Shown here: one piece after another, positions 1-7,650 of the stretch
Layout: each line of letters begins with the position of its first letter
How positions within the stretch are numbered: the stretch's first letter is position 1
NCBI GenBank assembly: GCA_025362495.1
Contig: JANYGI010000070.1
Span: 1 to 42,586, forward strand
Direction of reading: 5' to 3'
Length of the DNA stretch: 42,586 nt
Source of the DNA: Byssovorax sp.
Lineage (GTDB): Bacteria > Myxococcota_A > Polyangia > Polyangiales > Polyangiaceae
Position numbers and translations under genes: made by a program
Notes under the pieces: generated by a model
Databases searched by the model: none
What the model saw: the letters and a program-made list of their open reading frames with translations, nothing else
What the model was told of the DNA's origin: nothing

Positions 1-133
1 CGCGCGCAGCGGCCTTTGCGGCGCGATTCCCGACCTCGGCGCACCTGCGCCGCCTCGAGGCTCTGGTGCCGAGCACAGGAATCGACAGCGAGGTTCATAA
101 AGATCCCCGCGCCCCGGCACCCACCCTCCCGTA

Positions 134-148
134 GGGCGACAATCGCCC
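134..148 (+). repeat. Small hairpin in the leader of the first gene
   Basis: A perfect 6-bp inverted repeat (GGGCGA, 3-nt loop, TCGCCC) lies just upstream of the ribosome-binding site AAGGAG (152-157) of the gene starting at 167. It could be a leader hairpin. Bases 1-133 hold no gene I can assign. Confidence 0.35.
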
Positions 149-166
149 GTCAAGGAGTGTATCGCC

Positions 167-856
167 ATGAATCGCTTGTCCTCGCTTGCTCGCACTGGCC
201 TCGTCTGCTTCGCCGTGGCCTCGATTCCGCTCTCCACCGGGTGCGGGATGGATGTCGGCGTCAGCGGCTCGACCGGCACCGGCGGCCACGCGACCAGCGC
301 CACCGGCGGTTGCTCGAACGGCGCCACGAGCGGCGGAGTGGGCGGCTCGCCGAGCACCGGCGTGGGCGGCTCGGAGAGCAGCACCAGCAGCACCGGAGGT
401 GGCGTGTTCTGCGGGGGCATCGCCGGGATCGCGTGCGCCGCCGACGAATTCTGCGACTTCCCCAGCAACTCCTGCGGATTCGCCGACGAGAGCGGGACGT
501 GCAAGAAGCGCCCGATACCCTGCGACTCCATCTACCTCCCCACGTGCGGTTGCGACGCCCAGATCTACGGCAGCGAATGCATGGCCAACAACGCAGGACA
601 CGACGTGGCGCCTGCGGGCACCTGCACGCCGCCGGTCGGGACGTACGCTTGCGGCCAGCACTTCTGTGATTCGAAGACTCAGTATTGCGAGAGGGTGATC
701 TCGGACGTCTCGTCGCTGCCCGACGACTACAACTGCCTGGCGCTCCCCGACGCCTGCCTGACGATGCCTTCGTGCGCCTGCATCGCCGGCGCGCCCTGCG
801 GCGGCGCGTGCACGACGAGCGACGGTGGCCTGAAGGTGACTTGCCCCGGCGGCTGA
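167..856 (+). CDS. Kazal-like Cys-rich lipoprotein
   Basis: Predicted surface lipoprotein of 229 residues. A signal peptide ends in the lipobox LSTGC with the lipidated Cys at about residue 26, followed by a Gly/Ser/Thr-rich flexible linker to about residue 80. The rest is Cys-rich. A segment around residues 110-150 (spacing C..PIPC...PTCGC...YGSEC...GTC) resembles a Kazal-type protease inhibitor fold, a family that binds serine proteases. The start is set by AAGGAG nine bases upstream. The gene converges on the lipocalin at 894. Protease inhibition is inferred from the Cys pattern; protection against host or prey proteases or against the cell's own secreted subtilisins is speculation. Confidence 0.85.
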   Translation: MNRLSSLARTGLVCFAVASIPLSTGCGMDVGVSGSTGTGGHATSATGGCSNGATSGGVGGSPSTGVGGSESSTSSTGGGVFCGGIAGIACAADEFCDFPSNSCGFADESGTCKKRPIPCDSIYLPTCGCDAQIYGSECMANNAGHDVAPAGTCTPPVGTYACGQHFCDSKTQYCERVISDVSSLPDDYNCLALPDACLTMPSCACIAGAPCGGACTTSDGGLKVTCPGG

Positions 857-897
857 GCCGGCGCCGGCAACCCGCCCACGCGGCCTCTCCGGCTCAG
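853..897. terminator. Inverted repeat covering both convergent stop codons
   Basis: CTGAGCCGG (853-861) and CCGGCTCAG (889-897) are perfect 9-bp arms separated by 27 bases. The arms contain the TGA of the upstream plus-strand gene (854-856) and the stop of the minus-strand lipocalin (894-896). The inner sequence 857-868 (GCCGGCGCCGGC) is itself palindromic. There is no T-tract, so efficiency is uncertain; it may act in both directions. Confidence 0.5.
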
Positions 898-1460
898 GTG
901 CCCGGCGAGGCCGCGGCGGGCGCGGGCTGAAGCGTCTTTTGCAGCCGATCGAGCGGATATCCCTGCTCCTTCAGCTTCGCCAGGATACCCTGGTATACGG
1001 CATCTTCCAGCTGCGGCGTGCGGCTCAAGATCCAGAGATAGTCCCGCCCCGGGTGCCCGACGACAGCATAGCTGTAGTCCGGGGCGAGCTGGATTACCCA
1101 GTAATCTCCCCAGAACGGCCGGAAGAACGAGACCTCGAGCCTGGCGTTCGTCACCTTGTCGACCACCCGCGCCCGCCCGTTCGCCGTGTCCTCCTCGCCT
1201 TGCAGGGAGCCTTTGCGGCAGCGATTGAGCACGTCGATCTCCCCGTCGGGACGGGCGGTGTACGTCGCCGTCGTCGCCGTGCAACCCTTCTGAAAGCTCT
1301 GCGGATAGCTCGCGATTTCGTACCAGGTCCCGGTGTATTTCCCGAGATCCACCGCGGCGACGGTGGTGAGCGGGGGCAAGCCGAGGCGCTCTGTCGTGCT
1401 GGCGGCGCAGCCCGAGAGCAGCGCGAGCGCGAGGATCGATCCGGTGAGCGTGGTATTCAT
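894..1460 (-). CDS. blc: Outer membrane lipocalin, Blc type
   Basis: A 188-residue bacterial lipocalin. The signal peptide ends in lipobox LLSGC, so it is a lipoprotein, probably facing the periplasm from the outer membrane. The lipocalin signature GTWYEIA lies near residue 42, followed by the Blc-typical pattern YPQSFQKGC...ATYT, then an FFRPFWGDYWVI strand and YLWILSRTP near the end. The length fits the family (about 175-190). Family members bind fatty acids or lysophospholipids and are linked to membrane maintenance. I chose the ATG at 1460 because an upstream extension would bury the signal peptide. It is transcribed divergently from glpA with a perfect 16-bp palindrome between them. Confidence 0.93.
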   Translation of the reverse strand: MNTTLTGSILALALLSGCAASTTERLGLPPLTTVAAVDLGKYTGTWYEIASYPQSFQKGCTATTATYTARPDGEIDVLNRCRKGSLQGEEDTANGRARVVDKVTNARLEVSFFRPFWGDYWVIQLAPDYSYAVVGHPGRDYLWILSRTPQLEDAVYQGILAKLKEQGYPLDRLQKTLQPAPAAASPGT

Positions 1461-1522
1461 GGGCGCGCCACATAGGGGCGCTGCCGCCGCGGTCGAGGGG
1501 GGTGCGTGCGATATTCTTTCGC

Positions 1523-1538
1523 GTCGGCGGCCGCCGAC
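1523..1538. repeat. Perfect 16-bp palindrome between blc and glpA
   Basis: GTCGGCGGCCGCCGAC reads the same on both strands. It lies in the 143-bp divergent intergenic region, 62 bp from the lipocalin start and 65 bp from the glpA start. It is a candidate operator, although GC-only palindromes are not rare at this base composition. Confidence 0.4.
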
Positions 1539-1603
1539 AATCGGCCCCACCGGCTCTCGCCGCACTGCGGCATGCTATACGAGACCTCGTGCCTGTCCTC
1601 CTC

Positions 1604-3364
1604 ATGAAAACGTCTCGACCTCCGGCCGTCGCCAACGCGATCAAGCCGAAGCGACGACCCGAGGTCGACGTGGATGTGATCGTGATCGGCGGCGGCGTGA
1701 ACGGCGTCGGCGTCGCGCGCGACGCGTCGATGCGCGGCCTCTCGGTCGCCCTCTTCGAGCGCAACGATCTCGCCTTCGGAGCCAGCGGAAACTCCAGCGG
1801 GATGATCCACGGCGGCCTCCGCTACCTCACCTACGATCCGCAGGTGACGGAGAGCTCGTGCCGCGACTCGGGGCACATCCAGGCCATCGCGCCGCACCTG
1901 CTCTTCCGCATTCCCTTCCTCGTCCCCGTCGACAGCCGGCGCGGCGCCAGGATCCTGTTCGAGCTGATGGACGGCTTCTTCGAGGCCTACGACGGCTACC
2001 AGCCGCTCAAGCGCGGCAAATCGCACGCGCGCCTCAGCGCGGACGAGGTGCGAAAGCTCGAGCCGGGGATCGCGGGCGACCTCGTCGGCGGGATGACGTT
2101 CGACGAGTGGGGCATCGACGGCGCGCGCCTCTGTACCGAGAACGCCATCGACGCGATCGAGCGCGGCGCGAAGGTGTTCACGGGCTGCACGGTCGAGCAG
2201 ATCCAGCGCCGCGACGACACCGGCGAGGTGCTCGGCGTCGTCTACCGCGATCGCACGACGGGCGTGATCGGCCGCATGAAGACCAGCGTCGTGATCAACG
2301 CGACGGGCGCCTGGGCGCCGATCACCGCGGCCCTCGGCGGCCTCCCGCCGGAGCGCGCGCGGGTGCGGCCCGGCAAGGGGATCCACATCGTCTTCGATCG
2401 CCGGCTCACCAACTACGCCATCGCGGCGCGGACGATCGACGGTCGGCAGATCTTCCTCGAGCCGTGGCAGAACATGAGCATCGTCGGCACCACCGACGAC
2501 GACTACTACGGCGACCTCGACGACGTCCGCTCCACCAGCGAAGAGGTCCGCTACCTGATGCAGGGCATGGCGCGCGTCTTTCCGCAGATCCGGTCCGCGC
2601 GCGCCATCGGCACGTACGCCGGCGTGCGCCCGTCGCTCTACGCGTTCGGCCCGAGCGAGGACAACCTCTCGCGCGATCACAAGATCGTCGATCACACGCG
2701 CGACGGCGCGCCCGGGCTCTACTCGATGGTCGGCGGCAAGCTCGCGAGCTACCGCCTCTTCGCCGAGGAGATGACGGACGTGCTCTCCGAGCTCTTCGGC
2801 CGCGGCGTCCCCTGCGCGACGCACAAGTCGCCGCTCCCCGGCGGCGACGCGGTCTGCGACGCGCTCACGCTCGCCACGCGCCTCGAGATCGACGCGGTCG
2901 CGGCGCGGCGGCTCGTGTACCGCCACGGCTCGCGCGCCGAGCGCATCGCCGAGCGGATCCAGCAGCGCCCGCGCGAGGCCGTCACCGTGTGCGCGTGCGA
3001 GCCGGTGCTCGAAGGCGAGATCCGCTACGCCGTGAAGCACGAGCTCGCGCGCACCGTGGCCGACGTGTCGCGCCGCACGCGCCTCGGCCTCGGCGCCTGC
3101 GGCGGCATGCGCTGCGCGGCGCGCTGCGGGCAGATCGTCGCCGAAGAGCAGGGCCTCCCGCCGCGCGAAGGGCTCCGCCAGGCGTCGGCGTTCCTGCTCC
3201 GTCAGGCGGCGATGCGCGCGCCGGCGCTGGGCCCCGAGCAAGCCCGTCAAGACGCGCTCGGGATCGCCTCGATGCGCGCAGAGCTCGGCGTCGACGCCGA
3301 GGACGCCGAGGATCGCGACGAGATCGAAGCGACCGCGAAATCCAGCGTCGAGGCCACGGCGTGA
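1604..3364 (+). CDS. glpA: Glycerol-3-phosphate dehydrogenase, GlpA/GlpD type
   Basis: FAD-dependent oxidation of sn-glycerol 3-phosphate to dihydroxyacetone phosphate, feeding electrons to the membrane quinone pool. The 586-residue protein has the Rossmann FAD site DVIVIGGGVNGVGVARDA near the N-terminus, the family motif GNSSGMIHGGLRYL, and the substrate-domain segment GTYAGVRPSLY. The C-terminus carries a BFD-type [2Fe-2S] region with Cys at VCACEPV and GACGGMRCAARC, which is typical of the anaerobic GlpA subunit rather than the aerobic GlpD. ATG 1604 is favoured; an in-frame GTG at 1589 is possible. The stop overlaps the next gene's GTG (GTGA), so GlpB is translationally coupled. No glpC or glpF/glpK lies in the window. 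Confidence 0.93.
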   Translation: MKTSRPPAVANAIKPKRRPEVDVDVIVIGGGVNGVGVARDASMRGLSVALFERNDLAFGASGNSSGMIHGGLRYLTYDPQVTESSCRDSGHIQAIAPHLLFRIPFLVPVDSRRGARILFELMDGFFEAYDGYQPLKRGKSHARLSADEVRKLEPGIAGDLVGGMTFDEWGIDGARLCTENAIDAIERGAKVFTGCTVEQIQRRDDTGEVLGVVYRDRTTGVIGRMKTSVVINATGAWAPITAALGGLPPERARVRPGKGIHIVFDRRLTNYAIAARTIDGRQIFLEPWQNMSIVGTTDDDYYGDLDDVRSTSEEVRYLMQGMARVFPQIRSARAIGTYAGVRPSLYAFGPSEDNLSRDHKIVDHTRDGAPGLYSMVGGKLASYRLFAEEMTDVLSELFGRGVPCATHKSPLPGGDAVCDALTLATRLEIDAVAARRLVYRHGSRAERIAERIQQRPREAVTVCACEPVLEGEIRYAVKHELARTVADVSRRTRLGLGACGGMRCAARCGQIVAEEQGLPPREGLRQASAFLLRQAAMRAPALGPEQARQDALGIASMRAELGVDAEDAEDRDEIEATAKSSVEATA

Positions 3365-4593
3365 AGCGCCGGATCGTGGTCATCGGCGCGGGGATCGCGG
3401 GCGTCGCCGCCGCGTGGAGCGCGCGCCGCCGAGGCTGCGACGTCACAATCGTGAGCGCGGGCGCGGGCGCGAGCGCGCTCGGCGGAGGCGCCGTCGACGA
3501 CGTGCCGTGGGAGCAGCTCGTGCGCTCATCGCGCGCGCTCGGCCTCGTCCCGCGCGCCCGCCCGCTCAGCGACGATCTCCATGCTTTCTCGAACGATCTC
3601 GGCGCATGGAGCCTCGCCGACGATCGCCTCGCGTGGGTCGCCACGATCGCCGGACGCCTCCGCCCCGCGCGCGGTCGCGATCACGCGCTGCTCGATTTCG
3701 GAGCGCTCGGCGGCGCTCGGGTGATGCTCCCTCGCGCCGAGCGCGCGAGCTGGGACGCCGACGCGATCGCCGCAGGACTGAGCGACGATCCCTTCGCGCG
3801 CGCGCACCGGATCACGTTCATCGCCGCCGACGTGCCGGTGCTGCGCTTCGACGAAGAGCGCCGCGTCGCCGACGGCGATCTCGCGCTCCGTCACGACGGC
3901 GAGGCGCGCCTCGCGTGGCTCGCGGCCCGCTTGATCGACGGCGTGAAGCACGCCGCGGCGAACGCGGTGCTCGTCGGTCCGTGGCTGGGCGCTGCGGGAT
4001 CGCGATCGGAAGCCCTTTCGAAGCTGGTGGGCGTCCCCGTCGGCGAGGCGCTCACCGGCGTCGGCTCGCCCGCGGGCCAGCGCTTCGAGGCCGCGCGCGG
4101 CCGGCTGCTCGCGGCGATCGGAGCGCGCGTGATCGACGATCGCGTCACCGAGATCGATCGCGACGGCGGTGCCCTGGCGATCACGCTGCGGCACGGCGCC
4201 TCGCTGCTCGTCGACGGCATCGTGCTCGCGCTCGGCGGCCTCATCGGCGGCGGCCTCTCGTACGAGCCACCCGATCACCGCGCCGCGGCCGATCTACCCT
4301 CGGGCGTGCGCGCCCCGTTCGTGCTTTCGCTCCGCGCCCCGGTGACGCTCGTCGCGCACGTCGGCGCCGATCCCTCGACCGCCGAGGCGACCAGCTCGCT
4401 CCATGGCCCCGATATCGACGTCGCCGCGTGGCCGCGCGGCGATCGCCCCGGGACGCTGGAGTCCGCGGGGATCCGCTGCAACGGCGCGCGCGCGGCCGAG
4501 GGGATCACCGCGGCGGGCGAGGTCGTGGCCGGGCGACCGCGGACCGCGCTGGAGGCCGCGGCCGCGGGGATCCGGGCCGGCAACGAGGCCTGA
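3361..4593 (+). CDS. glpB: Anaerobic glycerol-3-phosphate dehydrogenase subunit B-like
   Basis: A 410-residue flavoprotein-like subunit that would pair with GlpA. The N-terminus has a second dinucleotide-binding motif (VVIGAGIAGVAAAWSARRRG), followed by GASALGGGAVD. The C-terminal region has a GLIGGGL glycine turn and the closing ITAAGEVVAGRPRTALEAAAAG pattern expected at the FAD-site end of such proteins (E. coli GlpB is about 419 residues). The start is GTG, overlapping the glpA stop by four bases. In E. coli the membrane Fe-S subunit GlpC completes the complex; here the next gene is an unrelated antitoxin-like gene, so the membrane anchor is either elsewhere or replaced. Confidence 0.82.
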   Translation: MKRRIVVIGAGIAGVAAAWSARRRGCDVTIVSAGAGASALGGGAVDDVPWEQLVRSSRALGLVPRARPLSDDLHAFSNDLGAWSLADDRLAWVATIAGRLRPARGRDHALLDFGALGGARVMLPRAERASWDADAIAAGLSDDPFARAHRITFIAADVPVLRFDEERRVADGDLALRHDGEARLAWLAARLIDGVKHAAANAVLVGPWLGAAGSRSEALSKLVGVPVGEALTGVGSPAGQRFEAARGRLLAAIGARVIDDRVTEIDRDGGALAITLRHGASLLVDGIVLALGGLIGGGLSYEPPDHRAAADLPSGVRAPFVLSLRAPVTLVAHVGADPSTAEATSSLHGPDIDVAAWPRGDRPGTLESAGIRCNGARAAEGITAAGEVVAGRPRTALEAAAAGIRAGNEA

Positions 4594-4690
4594 TCCCGGC
4601 CCAGAAGATCTGAAAGATCCGGGCCAGTCTGGAGCCTGCGATCCGACGACGCGCTCAACCCACAACAGCTGAATCGGTAAGCTGTCCAGT

Positions 4691-4975
4691 ATGGCATCGA
4701 AGCAGCTCGTCATCGACGAACAGCGGCATGAAGCGCTGAAGCAGCGCGCGAAGGCGCTGCGCATCTCCGAGGACGAGCTGGTCCGCCGCGCCATCGACGC
4801 TGTGCTGGTCGAGCCACAGGCGGCACCGACGGCGCCCGATCGCTCTGCGAAGATTGCGCAGCTCCTCGAGACGGCCCGCGTCCTGGCCGAAAGCCGCCGC
4901 GGCGGAGAGCCGTACCGATTCTCCCGAGACGAGCTCTATGAAGAGCGCGAGGGACGCTGGACACGCGCGGGATGA
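4691..4975 (+). CDS. Ribbon-helix-helix (CopG-like) antitoxin
   Basis: A 94-residue protein. Residues 4-45 show the ribbon-helix-helix pattern: a short strand (KQLVIDEQRHEALKQRA) followed by two helices with LRISEDELVRRAIDAVL. The C-terminal half is charged and ends FSRDELYEEREGRWTR, the kind of extended tail that wraps a PIN toxin in VapBC modules. Family role: DNA-binding antitoxin that represses its own operon. Its stop overlaps an ATG at 4972 in ATGA fashion, the usual toxin coupling, but the downstream reading frame is broken after about nine residues. Antitoxin identity is inferred from fold pattern and arrangement. Confidence 0.75.
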   Translation: MASKQLVIDEQRHEALKQRAKALRISEDELVRRAIDAVLVEPQAAPTAPDRSAKIAQLLETARVLAESRRGGEPYRFSRDELYEEREGRWTRAG

Positions 4976-5078
4976 GACCGCGTTACGTCATCGACACGAG
5001 GCGAAGCGCCGGTGGGAGCGCCGGGCAAAGCGGGGCACAAGCGCTGCTTGGTACAACAGCCGCACAAGGTCCTCGTAG
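4972..5078 (+). pseudogene. Remnant of a PIN-domain (VapC-like) toxin
   Basis: An ATG overlapping the antitoxin stop opens with MRPRYVIDT, the standard first strand of a PIN-domain RNase, where the conserved Asp is normally followed by NV or NL. The frame then leaves the family completely. In another forward frame the next bases encode HEAKRRWERRAKRG, which resembles the first long helix of PIN proteins, and end at a stop near 5076. The simplest reading is an internal deletion plus frameshift that removed the catalytic core. This is inference from short matches. Confidence 0.35.
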
Positions 5079-5388
5079 CTGGTGCGTTCCAGGAACAGAG
5101 CGCGAGCGCGCCTGCAAAATCGATCGCGAACAAGAAAATGCTCCGAGAGCCACTCACCGGGAGCACGACGTCCACCGGACAACGCGCCCCCACTCCGACC
5201 GCCGCGCGCCTCAGCCGACCAGGGAAGGCGCGGAGTCTCCGGGACTTGGCCCATGCGAGGCAGTGCCTGTGCAGAACGCTGCACACAGGCACCCTCGCGG
5301 TGCACGCGGCACGCTGCACATCGCTCGCCCGAACTGGGAATCCAGCCTTTTCCACGCTGGCACACCAGGTGCTCAGAGCCTCTGCACC
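5079..5388. other. Non-coding stretch between antitoxin remnant and next gene
   Basis: I recognise no protein in either strand here, and codon-position GC bias is weak compared with the flanking genes. It contains a hairpin-forming repeat, GTGCCTGTG (5263-5271) and CACAGGCAC (5284-5292), with a 12-nt loop. It may be decayed sequence left by loss of the toxin gene, and it should hold the promoter of the gene at 5389. Confidence 0.45.
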
Positions 5389-5979
5389 ATGCGCAAGCTC
5401 TTTGCCTCGCTCATCGCTGCTTCGATCCTCGGCGCCTCCAGCTTCGCCGCCGCCGACGAGCCCGCGCCCGTCACTGCGCCTGTGGCTTCCGCGGTTGTCG
5501 CCCCCGTCTCTCCTCCCATTGCTGCTTTGCCGGTCATCGCCCCTCCCGTCGCGCCGTCGCCGCTCGGCCGGGCCGAGCAGGGCCGGGCGATCCCCGCCGA
5601 GCCGCGGATCCGCAGCCGCGCTCTGGTCTACGGCGGCGTCGGGGCTACCGCCGGAGGGCTCGCGTTTCTGACGTTCGGGATCTGGGCGATCAGCCAGCCG
5701 GTGAGCCCGCCGTGCTCGCACGCGTCGACGAACAATCCCCTCGCGGCCGCGCTCCTGGGGGGCCTGGAAGCCACCTGCAGCGTGGGCGAGGGCGCCGACG
5801 ACGCCCTGCGAGCAGGTGGGATCGCGGCGACGATCATCGGCGGCCTCGGGACGGTGGCCGGTGTCACGATGATGGTCGTCGGCGCGGGTCCCGCGCGCGC
5901 CACTCCCGAGCACGCGCGCCTGCCGGCGCCGACCCTCTCCGTCGGCCCACGCTCGGCGGCGCTCCGCTGGGCCTTCTGA
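5389..5979 (+). CDS. Hypothetical secreted/membrane protein, Pro-rich with two hydrophobic spans
   Basis: A 196-residue protein that I cannot place in a named family. It starts with a cleavable signal peptide (MRKLFASLIAASILGASSFAAADE), then an Ala/Pro/Val-rich segment to about residue 60, a span ALVYGGVGATAGGLAFLTFGI near residues 83-103, a loop with two Cys (CSHAS, ATCSV), and a second Gly-rich span near residues 145-165. Short signal-peptide proteins with two glycine-rich spans are common in myxobacterial genomes next to envelope genes. The ATG at 5389 is set by the signal peptide. It converges on the S41 protease with 18 bp between them. Confidence 0.78.
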   Translation: MRKLFASLIAASILGASSFAAADEPAPVTAPVASAVVAPVSPPIAALPVIAPPVAPSPLGRAEQGRAIPAEPRIRSRALVYGGVGATAGGLAFLTFGIWAISQPVSPPCSHASTNNPLAAALLGGLEATCSVGEGADDALRAGGIAATIIGGLGTVAGVTMMVVGAGPARATPEHARLPAPTLSVGPRSAALRWAF

Positions 5980-5997
5980 TGCTGGTAGACGCGAAGC

Positions 5998-7332
5998 TCA
6001 GGGCTTCTTGCCGAGGTTCTTCAGCAGCAGCGAGTAGCTCACCGACAGCGTGAAATCCTTCCCCTTCGAGGGATCCACCGGCACGTCGCGCCCGGGCTCG
6101 ATCTCCGCTTCGCCCGCCGCGCGCGCGGGCTCCGTCATCACGATCTGGTTCGGCGCGATCGCCGCGCTCTGCTCGCCCGAGAGGTGCCCGTCGAGGTCAC
6201 GCTCGCGCACCAGATCGGACGCGTCGACCGGCTTCGCGGGCAGGATCAGCACGTCGGGCTTGATGCCCTCCGCCTGGATCGTGCGGCCGCTCGGCGTGTA
6301 GTAGCGCATCGTCGTCAGCCGCAGCCCCGCGCCGCCAGGCAGATCGAAGATCGTCTGCACCGAGCCTTTACCGAAGGTCGTCGCGCCGACGATCGTCGAG
6401 CGATGGCTGTCCTGCAGTGCGCCCGAGACCAGCTCGGCCGAGCTCGCCGAGTACTCGTTCACGAGCGTGATGATCGGCAGCGCCGCGAAGGCGCCGCCGG
6501 CGTGCGCCTTGACTTCATCGACGACCTGGCCGCGGTGGCGCGTCGTGTAGATCACCCCCGACGTGAGGAACTCGTCGGCGACACCCTCCGCCTCATCGAC
6601 GAGCCCGCCGGGGTTGTTGCGCATGTCGAGGATCACCCCCGCGAGCGGCCGCGGCGACTCGGCGCGGAGCTTCGCGGCGGTGCGCAGCAGCTCTTCGTGC
6701 GTCCCCTCCTGGAACTGCTTGAGGCGAATGTACGCGACGTCGTTGTCGAGCCGCTTGCCGACGACGCTGGCGACATGGATCTCTTCGCGCATGAGATCGA
6801 AGGTGATCGGTGAGGCGACGCCGGGCCGCCGCACCGTCATCTTCACCTTGCTCCCCGAGGGCCCGCGCATCGCCGTCACGAGCTTGTCGATGCGCTCGCC
6901 GCGCATGGGCCTTCCATCGATGGCGATGATCTGATCGCCCGGCTTGACGCCCGCGCGAAATGCAGGCGATCCCTCGATCGGGGCGAGCACCGTGACGAAG
7001 TCGTTCTTGTAGTCGACCTCGACGCCGACGCCGCCGAACTTGCCCTCGGTCTCGCCTTGAAACAGCGCGTACTCCGACGGCGTCATGTAGGCCGAGTGCG
7101 GATCGAGCTCGGCGACCATGCCCTTGATCGCGCCCTCGGTGACCTTGGTCCGCGCCGCCGGCTCGACGTACTGGCTCTCGACGAGGACCAGCACGCGCGC
7201 GAGCTGATCGAACGGGGCGTAGGGGTTCGAGGCCTGGGTGTTGGCGCCCGCGAGGCGCGACGTGACCGCCCCGCCCAGGAACGCCGCGACCACGAGCAGC
7301 GCCGTTTTCGACCAGCGGGAGCGGCTTCTCAT
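5998..7332 (-). CDS. S41 family C-terminal processing protease with PDZ domain
   Basis: A periplasmic serine protease of 444 residues. An N-terminal signal anchor (TALLVVAAFLGGAVTSRLAG) precedes a helical region with the family hallmark DPHSAYMTP, a PDZ domain (GVGVEVDY...PAFRAGVKPGDQIIAIDG) and the S41 catalytic core. The nucleophile Ser lies in VNEYSASSAELVSGAL and the general-base Lys in TTFGKGSVQT; MRNNPGGLVDEA is the core strand-loop. The C-terminal 80 residues form a tail with YTPSGRTIQAEGIKPD. Family members trim C-termini of envelope proteins and activate or degrade peptidoglycan hydrolases. The ATG at 7332 is preferred over a longer form that would put 29 basic residues before the signal. 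Confidence 0.93.
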   Translation of the reverse strand: MRSRSRWSKTALLVVAAFLGGAVTSRLAGANTQASNPYAPFDQLARVLVLVESQYVEPAARTKVTEGAIKGMVAELDPHSAYMTPSEYALFQGETEGKFGGVGVEVDYKNDFVTVLAPIEGSPAFRAGVKPGDQIIAIDGRPMRGERIDKLVTAMRGPSGSKVKMTVRRPGVASPITFDLMREEIHVASVVGKRLDNDVAYIRLKQFQEGTHEELLRTAAKLRAESPRPLAGVILDMRNNPGGLVDEAEGVADEFLTSGVIYTTRHRGQVVDEVKAHAGGAFAALPIITLVNEYSASSAELVSGALQDSHRSTIVGATTFGKGSVQTIFDLPGGAGLRLTTMRYYTPSGRTIQAEGIKPDVLILPAKPVDASDLVRERDLDGHLSGEQSAAIAPNQIVMTEPARAAGEAEIEPGRDVPVDPSKGKDFTLSVSYSLLLKNLGKKP

Positions 7333-7650
7333 CCGCCGACGATAGCAGGCGTTCGAGAAAAGACGCCCTTCCCGGCGCGCCGCGGCGGCGCGGCTCGAGA
7401 CCAGAGTTCGACATGTCAAGGCCCAAGGACACGCGGGTTGGTTTGTCCCAGGGGAAGTGTTCGGCTATCTTCGCGCGCCTCCCCGTGACCCTGTGCTTGT
7501 GCACTTCCCTTGGAAGTGTGTCGGGCCCAGCGCCGCGTACCCATTTCTTCCCGCGCTTCGGCGCGGGACCGAGGCTTCGCCAGGTTCTTCGCCAGGCAGG
7601 GCCGCAGCTTTGTCTGCCCCGGTCGGGTCACCGGGAAGCGTGAATCCAGG
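7333..7650. other. Divergent promoter region, protease / sigma factor
   Basis: A 318-bp non-coding stretch between the minus-strand S41 protease and the plus-strand ECF sigma gene. It must hold both promoters. It contains three GGAAGTG half-sites, two of which form a perfect palindrome at 7502-7518. I see no small gene in it; forward readings into the sigma gene from TTG or GTG codons upstream are Arg-rich and unlike the family N-terminus. Confidence 0.6.
7502..7518. promoter_or_regulatory. Candidate operator, inverted repeat upstream of the sigma gene
   Basis: CACTTCC, a 3-bp spacer, then GGAAGTG make a perfect 17-bp dyad. A third GGAAGTG half-site lies at 7453-7459, 59 bp upstream of the right arm. 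Placement in the divergent promoter region suggests a dimeric regulator binding site or an extended promoter element. No regulator is identified. Confidence 0.4.

Noticed and set aside
1333-3360. Long open frame on the plus strand running through the glpA region into glpB
   Set aside because: It is an Arg/Ala-rich shadow of the real glpA in another frame. Only its last 410 codons, from GTG 3361, have a protein-like sequence (GlpB).
4598-4625. GGCCC/GGGCC pair after glpB as a terminator
   Set aside because: Only a 5-bp stem with an 18-nt loop and no T-tract, which is too weak to call.
4988-5365. Possible minus-strand protein in the unassigned region (contains FLERTSYEDLVRLLYQAALV)
   Set aside because: The segment is somewhat protein-like, but there is no family match, the rest is Gly/Arg-rich, and no start with an RBS was found. 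A transposase fragment was considered but no transposase motif is visible.
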